Shown: positions 1-10,654, counted from the first letter of the stretch. The stretch is 38,314 nucleotides of DNA from Bacillus sp. V3-13 (GCF_002860165.1 NZ_PGUZ01000008.1:1-38314), one strand, 5' to 3'. Notes: generated by a model not told the origin, from the letters alone. Made by a program: numbers and translations.

Positions 1-110
1 CACCTATCCCTTAATGGGGTGCGGTTTCACTAAGTGTTGCATTTAATATTGCAATTTACGAAAGAAACAATTTTCCCACTAATTGATTGTCTTCTTAGCG
101 AAAAGACATA

Positions 111-138
111 AAAATAAAGCCCCAAATTCAGGGGCTTT
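111..138 (-). terminator. lysS terminator
   Basis: An 8-bp perfect stem (116-123 with 131-138, AAAGCCCC/GGGGCTTT) encloses a 7-nt loop. On the minus strand it is followed by a T-rich run. It lies just after the lysS stop codon, so it ends the lysS transcript. The remaining 1-110 bases hold nothing I can identify. Confidence 0.88.
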
Positions 139-154
139 GATTGTTATCGTTTGT

Positions 155-1663
<1,509 letters not shown>

Positions 1664-1763
1664 TTATAGACAGCCAGAAATATTTTTGTAAATACTCCGA
1701 TTTTCATAGATACTATATTATTTTACACAAACTTATAAAAACAGACATCAAAAAGCAAATAAA

Positions 1764-1798
1764 TAGAATAAAACTGCCAGCATAGGCACTGGCAGTTT
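1764..1798 (-). terminator. dusB / folate-cluster terminator
   Basis: A perfect 10-bp stem (1771-1780 with 1789-1798, AAACTGCCAG/CTGGCAGTTT) is followed on the minus strand by a T-rich stretch. It ends the long transcript that runs through the folate genes, yazB and dusB, and so separates lysS from them. Confidence 0.88.
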
Positions 1799-1845
1799 CT
1801 TTTGCAATATACGTATTATAGAAAAAGAACGTCTCGGTGTCAAAC

Positions 1846-2847
1846 TTAACCAACCCTGGAGTGGCTCTCCTCTTTGCTTTCAACCTCAAGTACTAAATTG
1901 TTTAACAGTGCAGCAAGTTCATCTCTTGTGTTGCATTCATTAATAGCGTTGCGGACTCTTGCGTTTCCACGGATCCCTTTCAAGTACCAGGCCGCATGCT
2001 TTCTCATTTCCCGGACAGCAATATCTTCATTTTTTAAAGCGATCAAACGGTCCAAATGGAGAAGACATACATCAATTTTTTCCCGAACAGACGGCTCGTC
2101 CATTAATTCCCCTGTTTCCAGATAGTTAACGGTACGATAAATCATCCATGGGTTGCCTAGTGCAGCCCTGCCGATCATAACACCGTCTACACCGGTTTCT
2201 TCAAGCATCCGTTTTGCATCTTGGGGAGTTTGAACATCCCCGTTTCCGATGACCGGAATATTGACTGATTGCTTTACTTCCCGAATAATATCCCAGTTTG
2301 CAGTACCTTCATACATTTGGACACGGGTCCGGCCATGAACCGCGACCGCTTTTCCGCCGGCCCTTTCGACTGCCTGGGCGTTTTTGACTGCATAAATATG
2401 CTCCTCATCCCAGCCGATGCGCATTTTTACTGTCACAGGCTTTTCAACTGCATCGACAACGGCAGAAACCATTTCATAAATTTTATTCGGGTCAAGCAGC
2501 CATTTAGCTCCCGCATCACATTTTGTAATTTTCGGGACTGGACAGCCCATGTTGATATCAATAATATCTGCATTCGTATTTCGATCGACATACTTGGCAG
2601 CCTGGACTAAAGTCTCTTTTTCACCACCAAATATCTGCAGGCTTAACGGTTTTTCACGCTCATCAATATAAAGCATGTCCATCGTTTTTTCGTTTTGGAA
2701 TACGATCCCTTTATCGCTGACCATTTCAGCGCAGACCAGCCCTGCTCCGAATTCCTTGACCGTCAGCCTGAATGCCGAGTTGCACACACCGGCCATCGGG
2801 GCAAGAACAACGGGATTTTTCATGGTGATATCACCGATTTTAAGCAT
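1846..2847 (-). CDS. dusB: tRNA-dihydrouridine synthase B
   Basis: FMN-dependent reductase that converts specific uridines in tRNA to dihydrouridine. The 333-aa protein has a TIM-barrel flavin domain (about residues 1-240) and a C-terminal helical tRNA-binding part. Visible signatures are LAPMAGVCNSAFR at the N-terminus, the catalytic cysteine C102 in INMGCPVPK, AVHGRTR, and the phosphate-binding VIGNGDV and IGRAALGNPW. An AAAGGAGGT ribosome binding site sits 6 nt before the ATG. It starts 15 nt after yazB, so it is the last gene of the folate-cluster transcript, as yacF is in B. subtilis. The assignment to subgroup B over other Dus types rests on context and remembered similarity. Confidence 0.95.
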   Translation of the reverse strand: MLKIGDITMKNPVVLAPMAGVCNSAFRLTVKEFGAGLVCAEMVSDKGIVFQNEKTMDMLYIDEREKPLSLQIFGGEKETLVQAAKYVDRNTNADIIDINMGCPVPKITKCDAGAKWLLDPNKIYEMVSAVVDAVEKPVTVKMRIGWDEEHIYAVKNAQAVERAGGKAVAVHGRTRVQMYEGTANWDIIREVKQSVNIPVIGNGDVQTPQDAKRMLEETGVDGVMIGRAALGNPWMIYRTVNYLETGELMDEPSVREKIDVCLLHLDRLIALKNEDIAVREMRKHAAWYLKGIRGNARVRNAINECNTRDELAALLNNLVLEVESKEESHSRVG

Positions 2848-2862
2848 TTTTTTACCTCCTTT

Positions 2863-3093
2863 TTAAGATTGGTCTTCTCTATCGTGATCCTCAGGCGGAG
2901 TTAATTCTTCTCTATTTATATTTAAAAGATGGGCCGCACGGTGAAGAAACTCCTCCGTTGGCATCCGGTTACCTCTTTCTATTTCGCCGAGGATGGATAC
3001 TGAAACACCCAGTCCTTTAGCAAAACCGTCTTGTGTAAACCCTTTTAGCTTTCGAAAAGCGCGAATACGTCTTCCCCATTTTTCTGCTTCCAT
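2863..3093 (-). CDS. yazB: Small XRE-family helix-turn-helix protein YazB
   Basis: A 76-aa protein that is almost entirely a Cro/CI-type helix-turn-helix: RIRAFRKLKGFTQDGFAKGL, then GVSVSILGEIERGNRMP and a fourth helix near LLNINREEL. It presumably binds DNA, but I know of no established target. The start ATG has GAAGGAG 7 nt upstream. Its first 49 nt overlap the 3' end of folK in another frame, an arrangement expected for translational coupling. Gene order folK-yazB-dusB is the same as in B. subtilis, where the product is a similar-sized orphan regulator. Confidence 0.9.
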   Translation of the reverse strand: MEAEKWGRRIRAFRKLKGFTQDGFAKGLGVSVSILGEIERGNRMPTEEFLHRAAHLLNINREELTPPEDHDREDQS

Positions 3094-3575
3094 ATTCGAA
3101 CTCCTTCTTTGTCAGATAGTCCTTCCAACCAACATTCAAGCATCTGGATGTCCACGACCGGAGGCATGCTGTTGCGGCCAACCTCAACAAGAGGTATGAG
3201 CACAAAAGCTCTTTCCTGAATCCGAGGGTGAGGAATGATTAGTTTCTCTGTTTCAATATTTTCTTGGTTATAGAGGAGAATGTCAAGATCTATTGTCCGG
3301 GGTCCCCATAATATTTCCCTTTTCCTGCCAAGAAGCTGTTCGATATTTAAACAGGCATCCAATAGTTCATGTGGGTTCAACCCCGTTGTGATCTGGATTA
3401 CTAAGTTTAAAAATTTATCTTGTTCCAGATAGCCGATCGGTTCTGTTTCATAAATCGACGAATTATTTACCACGTGAATTTGTTTATGGTTTTCTAAATG
3501 GACAATCGCTTTCCTCAAATATTCGGCCCGGTCTCCCAAATTGGATCCCAGCCCGATAAAGGCGGTATTTTCCAT
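3045..3575 (-). CDS. folK: 6-hydroxymethyl-7,8-dihydropterin pyrophosphokinase
   Basis: Transfers pyrophosphate from ATP to the pterin made by FolB, giving the substrate of FolP. The 176-aa protein shows FIGLGSNLGDR at the N-terminus, the Mg-binding acidic pair D96/D98 inside WGPRTIDLDILLY, and HPRIQERAFVLIPL, the PS00794-type signature. A GGGGAAG ribosome binding site precedes the ATG, and the gap to the folB stop is 3 nt. The C-terminal tail (about 25 residues past the core) is coded in the DNA that also starts yazB, so its sequence is constrained by two frames. Confidence 0.96.
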   Translation of the reverse strand: MENTAFIGLGSNLGDRAEYLRKAIVHLENHKQIHVVNNSSIYETEPIGYLEQDKFLNLVIQITTGLNPHELLDACLNIEQLLGRKREILWGPRTIDLDILLYNQENIETEKLIIPHPRIQERAFVLIPLVEVGRNSMPPVVDIQMLECWLEGLSDKEGVRIWKQKNGEDVFALFES

Positions 3576-3578
3576 CGT

Positions 3579-3938
3579 TTATCTTCCCCTTGTAATTTCA
3601 ACAGCAACCGATTCATAATGGCCTGGAATCGGTGGGTCAGGCTTGATTACCTTCACAGTACAATTTTCGACCGCATCAAATTGTCCGAGAATACGTGCAG
3701 CAATTGTTTCTGCGACCGCTTCGACCAGCTTGAACGGCTGTCCTTCGACGACTGCCCGGCAAGCTTGATAAAGCTCTGCATAGTTGATTGAATCATCAAG
3801 GCTGTCAGTTTTTCCGGCTTTTTCTAAATTCAATTCGACAGTAAGATCGACGATAAACCGCTGCCCGAGCTTTGTTTCTTCAGGGAAAACTCCATGATAG
3901 CCGTAAAACTCCATCTTATTGACGAAAATTTTATCCAT
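3579..3938 (-). CDS. folB: Dihydroneopterin aldolase
   Basis: Cleaves dihydroneopterin to 6-hydroxymethyl-dihydropterin and glycolaldehyde for folate synthesis. The 119-aa protein is a single T-fold domain. Visible features are MEFYGYHGVFPEE with the catalytic-region glutamates E20/E21, and K99 in VKVIKPDPPIPGHY. The start is the ATG at 3938, because GGAG lies 6 nt upstream and the protein then begins MDKIF like its relatives. A longer frame to 3956 adds six unsupported residues. The start overlaps the folP stop by 8 nt (ATGGATAA), so translation is probably coupled. Confidence 0.96.
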   Translation of the reverse strand: MDKIFVNKMEFYGYHGVFPEETKLGQRFIVDLTVELNLEKAGKTDSLDDSINYAELYQACRAVVEGQPFKLVEAVAETIAARILGQFDAVENCTVKVIKPDPPIPGHYESVAVEITRGR

Positions 3939-4770
3939 TATGCTCTCCTTTTCCAATCAGGGCATCCATCATTCTCGCTACCCGGCTCATTTCCTTCACA
4001 TCATGGATGCGGATCATCTGGCAGCCCATTTGAATACCGTAACAGACGGTTGCCGCCGTCCCTTCCATTCGTTCTGTGACGGGAAGATCGAGAACCTGGC
4101 CAATCATCGACTTCCTTGATGTTCCGAGCAAAACCGGATAGCCCAGGCCAACGAGTTTATCCAAATTGCGCATCATTTCGAGATTAAGCGAAAAATCTTT
4201 CGCAAATCCGACCCCGGGATCGAGGATGATTCGTTCATCTTTCACACCCGCCTTTTTTGCAAGCATAATGCTTTCATACAAATCATTGACGACATCGCGG
4301 AAAAAATGCCGGTAATCGCGATTATCCCTATTGTGCATTAAAATAATCGGCACATCAAATTCCGCGGCAACAGAAGCCATTTCCTTATCCGCCTTTGCGC
4401 CCCATACATCGTTTATAATATGGGCGCCCGCTTTTATGGCGCGCCTTGCCGTTTCTGCTTTGTACGTATCGATCGAGATCGGGACCTTCACCGCTGCTGA
4501 AACGGCTTCAATAACCGGAATCACTCTGTCCAGCTCTTCTTGCAAGCTGACCGGATTGCCGCCGGGCCTCGTCGATTCACCGCCGATATCGATAATATCT
4601 GCACCATGCGCAACCATTTCTTCCGCCCGCTCCACCGCTTTATCAACCGCATAAAAACGCCCGCCATCAGAGAACGAGTCCGGGGTGATATTTAAAATCC
4701 CCATCACGATCGTTTTCTTTTGATAGTCCAGCGTGTAAGGACCAGCTTGTATTTTATCTTGTCCCGTCAT
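3931..4770 (-). CDS. folP: Dihydropteroate synthase (sulfonamide target)
   Basis: Joins p-aminobenzoate to hydroxymethyl-dihydropterin pyrophosphate; known as sul in B. subtilis. The 279-aa TIM barrel shows MGILNITPDSFSDGG, DIGGESTRPGG, INDVWGAK, ILDPGVGFAK, LLGTSRKSMIG and a C-terminal RIHDVKEM, covering the pterin, phosphate and pABA loops. I choose the ATG at 4770 because a perfect AGGAGG lies 7 nt upstream. The frame is open to 4806 but that part overlaps pabC and has no binding site. The gene starts 11 nt after the pabC stop. Confidence 0.97.
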   Translation of the reverse strand: MTGQDKIQAGPYTLDYQKKTIVMGILNITPDSFSDGGRFYAVDKAVERAEEMVAHGADIIDIGGESTRPGGNPVSLQEELDRVIPVIEAVSAAVKVPISIDTYKAETARRAIKAGAHIINDVWGAKADKEMASVAAEFDVPIILMHNRDNRDYRHFFRDVVNDLYESIMLAKKAGVKDERIILDPGVGFAKDFSLNLEMMRNLDKLVGLGYPVLLGTSRKSMIGQVLDLPVTERMEGTAATVCYGIQMGCQMIRIHDVKEMSRVARMMDALIGKGEHNG

Positions 4771-4781
4771 TGAAAAGCCTC

Positions 4782-5642
4782 CTATCCAAGCTCTTTCCTG
4801 CTCCATAAAGATTGGCAGCCGTTTCGGTATTCTTGATGAAGAAGCGAAACAAGCTGACCGTCGCTTCCAATTAGTCGTTTCCCATTAAAAGAGGAGAGGG
4901 GGACGATCTCCTGAATCGAATTCGTAATAAACATCTCTTCCGCTTTCTCCGCATCGCCTGGCCTGAAAAAGCCTTCTTCCGTTTTATAGCCGAGCGTATC
5001 CGCAAGCCGAAGAATATATTGCCTTGTAATTCCATTTAATATCCCCGTCTGTAGAGAAGGAGTGAAAAGGGTATCCCCGATAAACCAAAAAAGGTTTGAA
5101 ACAATTCCTTCGGCTAAATACCCTTTGTCTGTTAAAAAAATTCCTTCGACATCATGATCGTCACCCAGTTCGCGTCTGGCGAGCATATTATTTAAAAAAT
5201 GGTGTGATTTTAGCCGTTCCGAACCTTCAGGTGTATTTCTCGCCAATTTCAGGAGCACTGCTTTTTTTTCGGCCATGCGTCCCGCTGGAGGAAGCGGCCT
5301 TGAAAATATCAAAAGATTGGGTTGCGGATAAGCATCTGTTTGCAGCCCAATTTCTCCAATTCCAGCTGATACATTTATGCGGATATTGGCATTTTCAAAA
5401 CCATTTTCCGTTAAAACGACTTGTATAGCGTCGTTGATTTCCCTTCGTGTATACTGTGCGTTAATGTTAAGGGCCTTGAGGCCGCGGTTCAGCCGTTCAA
5501 GATGGTCATCGAGCAAAAAGGGATGGTGTTCGTAAACCCTGATTGTCTCAAACAGTCCGATTCCATATAAAAAGCCATGGTCAAAAGGAGAGATCGTAAC
5601 ATCTTCTTTTTTTATAAGTTCGCCATTTTTATATATAAACAT
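4782..5642 (-). CDS. pabC: Aminodeoxychorismate lyase (PLP fold type IV)
   Basis: Splits 4-amino-4-deoxychorismate into p-aminobenzoate and pyruvate, after PabA/PabB. The 286-aa protein has the branched-chain-aminotransferase-like fold. [18 protein letters not shown] lies at residues 18-35, the PLP lysine K145 is in [11 protein letters not shown], and EGIVSNLFW and GITRQYI follow. The start is the ATG at 5642, with AAGGT about 7 nt upstream. The extra 29 codons to 5729 would lie inside pabA and look nothing like the family. The start overlaps the end of pabA by 14 nt. Confidence 0.95.
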   Translation of the reverse strand: MFIYKNGELIKKEDVTISPFDHGFLYGIGLFETIRVYEHHPFLLDDHLERLNRGLKALNINAQYTRREINDAIQVVLTENGFENANIRINVSAGIGEIGLQTDAYPQPNLLIFSRPLPPAGRMAEKKAVLLKLARNTPEGSERLKSHHFLNNMLARRELGDDHDVEGIFLTDKGYLAEGIVSNLFWFIGDTLFTPSLQTGILNGITRQYILRLADTLGYKTEEGFFRPGDAEKAEEMFITNSIQEIVPLSSFNGKRLIGSDGQLVSLLHQEYRNGCQSLWSRKELG

Positions 5643-6255
5643 CCCTGTTACCTTCCCATGCCAATAGTAAAGGCTGAACCGGCACACCCCGATAATGGAC
5701 AAGAAAATTTTCCAGCAGCTTTTTTCCATCCTTGGTCATGATCGATTCAGGATGGAACTGAACACCTTCAATCGGATGCTCTTTATGGCGGATTCCCATT
5801 ATTTCTCCCGCTTCTGTCCAGGCCGAGATTTCAAAGCAATCAGGAAGGGTGTCTTTTTTCACAATGAGCGAGTGGTACCTCGTTGCTGAAAAAGGGTTGG
5901 GAATCCCGGTAAAGATCGTTTTTCCATCATGAAAAACTTCCGAAGTTTTGCCATGCATGAGGCGTTCTGCTTGAACGACTTCTCCGTTAAACACCTGGGC
6001 AATCGACTGATGCCCGAGGCAAACACCAAAAATCGGCATTTTTCCGGCAAAATGGCGGATCGCATCTTGGCTGATTCCCGCCTCATTCGGACTGCATGGT
6101 CCTGGTGAAATCATCAGAAATTTTGGCTGCAACTTTTCAATCTCCGCCAATGTTATTTCATCATTTCTTTTAACAACAAGTTTTTCTCCCAATTCTCCCA
6201 AGTACTGAACCAGATTATATGTAAAGGAATCATAGTTATCAATCATTAAAATCAT
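5629..6255 (-). CDS. pabA: Aminodeoxychorismate/anthranilate synthase glutamine amidotransferase
   Basis: Class I glutaminase that supplies ammonia to PabB. In B. subtilis the same subunit also serves anthranilate synthase, so a dual role is possible. The catalytic triad is visible: C79 in GVCLGHQS, H168 and E170 in VQFHPESI. The oxyanion part [11 protein letters not shown] lies near residue 50. I start at the ATG at 6255, with AAGGTGAT 4 nt upstream, giving [11 protein letters not shown] and 208 aa. The C-terminus is about 14 residues longer than the B. subtilis protein I remember and overlaps the start of pabC. The start overlaps the pabB stop by 17 nt. No repeated (G/T)AG triplets of a TRAP site precede the start. 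Confidence 0.96.
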   Translation of the reverse strand: MILMIDNYDSFTYNLVQYLGELGEKLVVKRNDEITLAEIEKLQPKFLMISPGPCSPNEAGISQDAIRHFAGKMPIFGVCLGHQSIAQVFNGEVVQAERLMHGKTSEVFHDGKTIFTGIPNPFSATRYHSLIVKKDTLPDCFEISAWTEAGEIMGIRHKEHPIEGVQFHPESIMTKDGKKLLENFLVHYRGVPVQPLLLAWEGNRDVYI

Positions 6256-7654
6256 GCTCATCACCTTCTGCCATTTCTTTTGCTTTCCAAAGGGCAAACG
6301 CTTTTTTTAACGATTCTTTATACTCATTTTTTGGATTTGAATCGATGACAATTCCGGCTCCGGCCTGAACATGGGCGATTCCATCTTTGACGAGCATCGT
6401 CCGGATAATAATATTTAATTCCAGATCTCCATTAAAACCGATCCATCCCATCGATCCGGTATACGGCCCCCTTCTTACAGGTTCAAGCTCTTCAATAATT
6501 TCCATCGTGCGAATCTTCGGCGCGCCGGTGATTGTCCCTCCCGGAAAAACCGCATCAATCAAATCAAATCCGTCTTTCCCATCAGCCAGCTTACCGCGGA
6601 CGTTAGAGACGATATGCATAACATGCGAGTATTTTTCGATAACCATAAACTCGTTGACCTCAACGGAACCGTATTCACATACTCTCCCCAGGTCGTTTCT
6701 TTCTAAATCCACCAACATCACATGCTCGGCACGTTCCTTTTCATTCCCGATTAATTCGCTGGCAAGTGTGAGGTCCTCATCTTCATCTTTCCCCCGTGAG
6801 CGAGTCCCGGCGATCGGACGGGTACTCACTTCCAGCCCTTTCTTCTTAACAAGAAGCTCCGGGGAAGCACTGACAAGCTGGAAGCCCGGCGTGTGGAAAT
6901 AACCCATATATGGGGAAGGATTCAGCAGCCTCAGCTTTGCATATACATCAATAGCCGAAACTTGAAGAGGTTTTGACTGGCGAACTGACAGATTAACCTG
7001 GAACACGTCACCCTGGGAAACATAGTTCTGAATCTTTTCGACAGCCTCAATAAAATCCGCTTCCGTTAACGACATCGCTATATCATCTGTCTTTATTAAC
7101 CGCATGGCCTTATTGATATTCTCTGGACCAGCAGACCATTGCTGCTCCCATAACGCTGCCCTCTTTTCCGCTTCCCGGTATTCTCCTTCTTCATATAAAC
7201 TCAGCAGGAATAATTCATTCCTTTCGTGATCAAAGACAAACCACTCTTTATAAATAAAGAAATAAATATCCGGTATCAATAAGTCATCAACAGCTTTAGC
7301 AGGAAGCCGTTCAATTTGCCGTGCATAATCATAATTTATGAAGCCTATCGCTCCACCCTGAAAGTCGGGAAATTCAGGCGCGGCCTCGACTATATAATTA
7401 CCCAGCCAAGATTTTAAAAGATGAAGCGGATTTCCTTGAAGCGTTTCCGTTCCCGCTCCTGTCTGGATCAACAGCTCATTCCCTTTACCGTAAAAAATCG
7501 TCTCTGGAACCAAACCTGCAATGCTGTAATGCCCGCCGCGCCCGCTCTCGAGGAGAACGTGATGGCTCATTTCCCTCGTTAAAAAGCTGTATTGGCTAAA
7601 AAAACGTTCGATCGTATAAGGGATGTTTTTTGAAAAAATCTTAAGCTGTTTCAA
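6239..7654 (-). CDS. pabB: Aminodeoxychorismate synthase component I
   Basis: Aminates chorismate, with PabA, in the first step to p-aminobenzoate. The 471-aa protein has an N-terminal anthranilate-synthase-I-like domain and the chorismate-binding core (about residues 200-460), with [38 protein letters not shown] and [11 protein letters not shown]. The signature at 280-284 reads PIAGT, where E. coli PabB has PIKGT. It could be read as TrpE, but the adjacent pabA, pabC and fol genes argue for PabB. The start codon is TTG at 7654, set by AGGAGG 8 nt upstream; the nearby ATG is out of frame. It opens the folate cluster after the cysK terminator. I see only a weak -10-like TATGAT (7685-7690) as a promoter. 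Confidence 0.94.
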   Translation of the reverse strand: MKQLKIFSKNIPYTIERFFSQYSFLTREMSHHVLLESGRGGHYSIAGLVPETIFYGKGNELLIQTGAGTETLQGNPLHLLKSWLGNYIVEAAPEFPDFQGGAIGFINYDYARQIERLPAKAVDDLLIPDIYFFIYKEWFVFDHERNELFLLSLYEEGEYREAEKRAALWEQQWSAGPENINKAMRLIKTDDIAMSLTEADFIEAVEKIQNYVSQGDVFQVNLSVRQSKPLQVSAIDVYAKLRLLNPSPYMGYFHTPGFQLVSASPELLVKKKGLEVSTRPIAGTRSRGKDEDEDLTLASELIGNEKERAEHVMLVDLERNDLGRVCEYGSVEVNEFMVIEKYSHVMHIVSNVRGKLADGKDGFDLIDAVFPGGTITGAPKIRTMEIIEELEPVRRGPYTGSMGWIGFNGDLELNIIIRTMLVKDGIAHVQAGAGIVIDSNPKNEYKESLKKAFALWKAKEMAEGDEHDFND

Positions 7655-7739
7655 AGGCCATTCCTCCTAAATCGTCTCTTTCCCATCATACATGAAGTAG
7701 GCGCAGCTTTCATTCTTAAAATCAGATAGGTAAAAATTT

Positions 7740-7775
7740 ATATTAGAAAAGGCAAAAGCGCGATGCTTTTGCCTT
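7740..7775 (-). terminator. cysK terminator
   Basis: An 11-bp stem (7749-7759 with 7765-7775, AAGGCAAAAGC/GCTTTTGCCTT) with a GCGAT loop is followed on the minus strand by TTTTC and an AT-rich run. It starts 8 nt after the cysK stop. Confidence 0.87.
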
Positions 7776-7782
7776 ACAGACA

Positions 7783-8712
7783 TTATTCGGTTTCAAATTG
7801 GTACAGCGGAGTGCTTAAATAGCGCTCTCCGTTACTTGGAATGATCGCTAAAACCTTTTTGCCTGCACCGAGCTCTTTTGCTACTTTAAGTGCTGCATAG
7901 ATCGCTGCGCCTGAAGAAATTCCACCGAGGATTCCTTCTTCTTTTGCAGCACGGCGGGCATATTCAAAAGCTTGATCGTTCGTTACCTGGATGACTTCAT
8001 CATAGATTCCAGTGTCGAGAATATCTGGTACAAAGCCTGCACCAATTCCCTGAATTTTATGAGGGCCCGGCTTTCCTCCGGATAATACCGGTGAGTCCGT
8101 TGGCTCGACAGCATAAATTTTCACATCCGGGTATTTGTCGCGGAGCACTTGTCCTGCTCCAGTAATCGTGCCGCCTGTTCCGATTCCAGAAATAAAAGCG
8201 TCCAATTGGTCGCCCATTTGCTCGACAATTTCTTTTCCTGTCGTTCTTTTGTGAACTTCAGGATTCGCTTCGTTTTTAAATTGCTGTGGCATAAAATAAC
8301 CTTGTTCATTCGCAAGCTCTTCTGCTTTGCGAATTGCGCCGCCCATACCTTCAGGACCAGGGGTAAGAACGAGCTCTGCACCATATGCACGCAGCAGGTT
8401 TCTCCGTTCCATGCTCATTGTTTCCGGCATAACAATGACTGTTTTGTAGCCTTTGGCAGCCGCAATCATCGCAAGGCCGATCCCTGTATTTCCGCTGGTT
8501 GGTTCAATAATCGTATCGCCCGGCTTCAAAACCCCTTTTTCTTCAGCGGCTTCAATCATAGCGAGGGCAATCCGGTCCTTGACACTGCTTCCCGGATTCA
8601 TATACTCAAGCTTAACATAAACTTCTGCACTGTTTTCTTCAACCAAACGGTTTAGTTTTACGATCGGGGTTTGCCCGACTAACTCAGCAATCGAATTTGC
8701 AACACGAACCAT
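7783..8712 (-). CDS. cysK: Cysteine synthase (O-acetylserine sulfhydrylase A)
   Basis: PLP enzyme making cysteine from O-acetylserine and sulfide. The 309-aa protein shows [13 protein letters not shown], the PLP lysine K44 in [32 protein letters not shown] and GGISSGAA. I start at the ATG at 8712, with AAGGAG 8 nt upstream, giving MVRVANSI as in B. subtilis. A GTG at 8721 is too close to the binding site. It has its own consensus sigma-A promoter with an inverted repeat across the -10, and its own terminator, so it is probably monocistronic and sulfur-regulated. In B. subtilis the cysteine regulator is CymR, with CysK as its partner. Confidence 0.97.
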   Translation of the reverse strand: MVRVANSIAELVGQTPIVKLNRLVEENSAEVYVKLEYMNPGSSVKDRIALAMIEAAEEKGVLKPGDTIIEPTSGNTGIGLAMIAAAKGYKTVIVMPETMSMERRNLLRAYGAELVLTPGPEGMGGAIRKAEELANEQGYFMPQQFKNEANPEVHKRTTGKEIVEQMGDQLDAFISGIGTGGTITGAGQVLRDKYPDVKIYAVEPTDSPVLSGGKPGPHKIQGIGAGFVPDILDTGIYDEVIQVTNDQAFEYARRAAKEEGILGGISSGAAIYAALKVAKELGAGKKVLAIIPSNGERYLSTPLYQFETE

Positions 8713-8741
8713 GACTTCCACTCCTTAATCCGAGTATTTTT

Positions 8742-8766
8742 ATTGGTTTTATTAAAATTTACCAAT
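8742..8766. promoter_or_regulatory. Candidate operator at the cysK promoter
   Basis: An inverted repeat ATTGGT (8742-8747) and ACCAAT (8761-8766), separated by 13 nt, overlaps the -10 box and the likely transcription start. A repressor bound here would block initiation. Given the gene, a CymR-type cysteine regulator is the obvious candidate, but I cannot confirm the consensus. Confidence 0.4.
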
Positions 8767-8784
8767 CTTTAGGTCGGCTGTCAA
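8756..8784 (-). promoter_or_regulatory. cysK sigma-A promoter
   Basis: A perfect -35 TTGACA (8779-8784) and a -10 TAAATT (8756-8761) are separated by exactly 17 nt on the minus strand, about 45 nt ahead of the cysK start. Confidence 0.8.
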
Positions 8785-8827
8785 TCATTTTGCGAATTTT
8801 TAAAACGGTTCGTTCCGCCAATCATCA

Positions 8828-8858
8828 TGAAAAGCCCTCTTTGCTCAAAGATGGGCTT
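8828..8858 (-). terminator. Terminator after the foldase gene
   Basis: AAAGCCC (8831-8837) pairs with GGGCTTT, and an inner TCTTTG pairs with CAAAGA, with one bulged base. The minus-strand T-run after it is only four bases, so termination may be incomplete. It separates the foldase gene from the cysK promoter. Confidence 0.6.
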
Positions 8859-8875
8859 TCATATGCTTCACCTAA

Positions 8876-9769
8876 TTATTCCATGCCTCCGTAAAACCAA
8901 TCTACGTCTGCCTCATCCCAGATAGTTTTTGCGGATGCAGGCATGTCCATTTGCTCAAGAGCAAGCTGCCTTCTAATCTCTGATTTGACCTCTTCATATG
9001 AATACTTCTTTCCAGGAATTTGTTCATGTAAAAACAAAATAATATAGCCTTCCGCTGTTTTGACCGGTTTGCTCCAGGTTTTAGTTTTTAGTCGCTGAAT
9101 TTGTTCCATTACCGACTTGTCGATCCGGTCATCCGCTTCGCTCACAAACCCGAGATCCCCGCCTTTGTTAGCGGAAAATTCATCAATGGACCGCTCCATC
9201 GCCAATGCGGCAAAACTCGAACCCTGTTCCAATTCCTTGATCGTCTCGTCTGCATCCTCTTTCGTTTTCACGACAATTTGTGAGACGTGATAGGAAGGAG
9301 GAATATTAAATAAGCCGCTGTTCTGCTCATAAAATGTTTTTATTTCCTCCTCCTTGACCACAGCATCCCTTGTTAAAAGCTCCTCAAGTAATAGTTGATG
9401 TTCTATCTGCCGTCTCAGCTGCCCCTCATCGGCTGTTTGGCCGTCATAGGTGCGGTATATTGTTTTGATCATCAACAATTCCCTGTCAATTTCATCCTTC
9501 GGAATCTCGATTTTGTATTTCTCAGCAAGGTGCTCAACCACCTTTTTATCTACAAGCGCAGTTAAAATATCTTTTCCGTGGCTTGCTTCCATTTCCTGCA
9601 GCCACTCTTCTCTTGTGATTGATTCCTTTCCAATCGTTGCAACGGTTTCATCACCCGCGTCAGGTAAAGACCGCCCAAGAAAAAATAATAACGTGAAAAT
9701 GTTTAAAATAATCAAGCCTGCTATTACCCACCACAGCTGCTTTTTCCCCAACGGTTCTTCCCCCAACAT
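8876..9769 (-). CDS. yacD: Membrane-anchored PrsA-like peptidyl-prolyl isomerase (YacD)
   Basis: Predicted extracytoplasmic foldase. An N-terminal hydrophobic segment (about residues 10-32, WWVIAGLIILNIFTLLFFLG) anchors it. A SurA-like N region follows (TREEWLQEMEASHGKDIL), then a parvulin/PpiC domain around residues 160-255 with YHVSQIVVKTKEDA, FAALAMERSIDE, GGDLGFVSE and TAEGYIILFL. There is no lipobox cysteine, unlike PrsA, so it looks like a signal-anchor protein. The ATG at 9769 has no good binding site. A TTG at 9751 with GGGGGA 7 nt upstream gives MGKKQLWW and may be the true start. It lies 6 nt after hslO, in the B. subtilis yacD position. Confidence 0.88.
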   Translation of the reverse strand: MLGEEPLGKKQLWWVIAGLIILNIFTLLFFLGRSLPDAGDETVATIGKESITREEWLQEMEASHGKDILTALVDKKVVEHLAEKYKIEIPKDEIDRELLMIKTIYRTYDGQTADEGQLRRQIEHQLLLEELLTRDAVVKEEEIKTFYEQNSGLFNIPPSYHVSQIVVKTKEDADETIKELEQGSSFAALAMERSIDEFSANKGGDLGFVSEADDRIDKSVMEQIQRLKTKTWSKPVKTAEGYIILFLHEQIPGKKYSYEEVKSEIRRQLALEQMDMPASAKTIWDEADVDWFYGGME

Positions 9770-9775
9770 ATAAGC

Positions 9776-10654
9776 TTATTTTGATTGTGCTTTAATCTCC
9801 TCAAGCTCTTCTTTTGTAAAATGATACGTTTCGTTGCAGAAATGGCATTGTGCTTCCGCTTTGCCATCTTCTTCAATCATATCATTGATTTCAGCTGCCC
9901 CTAAGCTAATAATGGCAGCGGCGAAGCGTTCCTTCGAACAGTTGCATTGAAATGATACAGGAAGCGTCTCAAGGAATTTTACATGATCCTTTCCGAAAAG
10001 CTCTTCCAACAACTGCTCCGGTGACAGCCCTTGTTTAATCAGTTTTGAAATCGGCGGAATTTCTTTAAGCCTGTTTTCTATAAATGTAATCGTATCATCT
10101 TCAGCACCAGGCATAACCTGGAGGATGAACCCGCCAGCAGCCAAAACGGAATTATCCGGATTCACTAAGACCCCGACTCCTACGGAGGACGGAACCTGTT
10201 CTGATGTCGTTAAATAATAAGTAAAGTCTTCCCCCAACTCGCCGGAAACGATCGGAACCTGACCCGTAAAATGTTCGCGCATTCCGAGATCTTTCACAAC
10301 AGTAACGGTTCCTTCTGTCCCGACTGCTCTGCGGACATCAAGCTTGCCGTTTTCGTTCAAGTCAAAATGGACATGCGGATTAGATACATAACCCCGTGCA
10401 TGGCCCTTCGCATTGCTGTCTACAAGCACCAGTCCGATTGGACCGCCGCCTTCTATTTTTATTGTCAGTTTGTCCTCGCCTTTTAGCATCGCACCCATCA
10501 TAACTGCTGCTGTCATCGTTCTGCCTAAGGCGGCGGATGCGACCGGCCACATATGGTGGCGCCGCTTGGCTTCGCCGACCATGTCTGTGCTTTTTACTGC
10601 ATATGCACGCACTTGCCCATTGAAAGCGAGCGCTTTAACTAAATAATCATTCAT
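9776..10654 (-). CDS. hslO: Hsp33 redox-regulated chaperone
   Basis: Holdase that is switched on when oxidative and heat stress release its zinc. The 292-aa protein shows [10 protein letters not shown] and a long conserved middle ([32 protein letters not shown]). The zinc/redox cysteines form CxC (C237, C239) and CxxC (C270, C273) near the C-terminus, so the switch is intact. The ATG follows AAGGGG at a rather long spacing of about 12 nt; there is no better in-frame start. It begins 8 nt after coaX. Confidence 0.96.
   Translation of the reverse strand: MNDYLVKALAFNGQVRAYAVKSTDMVGEAKRRHHMWPVASAALGRTMTAAVMMGAMLKGEDKLTIKIEGGGPIGLVLVDSNAKGHARGYVSNPHVHFDLNENGKLDVRRAVGTEGTVTVVKDLGMREHFTGQVPIVSGELGEDFTYYLTTSEQVPSSVGVGVLVNPDNSVLAAGGFILQVMPGAEDDTITFIENRLKEIPPISKLIKQGLSPEQLLEELFGKDHVKFLETLPVSFQCNCSKERFAAAIISLGAAEINDMIEEDGKAEAQCHFCNETYHFTKEELEEIKAQSK

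Noticed and set aside
4331-4654. Plus-strand frames over 100 codons long opposite folP, pabB (6387-6902), ftsH (12745-13227) and others
   Set aside because: They are antisense shadows of clear genes, rich in Ser/Pro/Arg from complementary codons, with no binding sites or domains.
6255-6290. TRAP binding site before pabA, as in B. subtilis
   Set aside because: Only one GAG triplet is present near the start; the repeated (G/T)AG array is missing.
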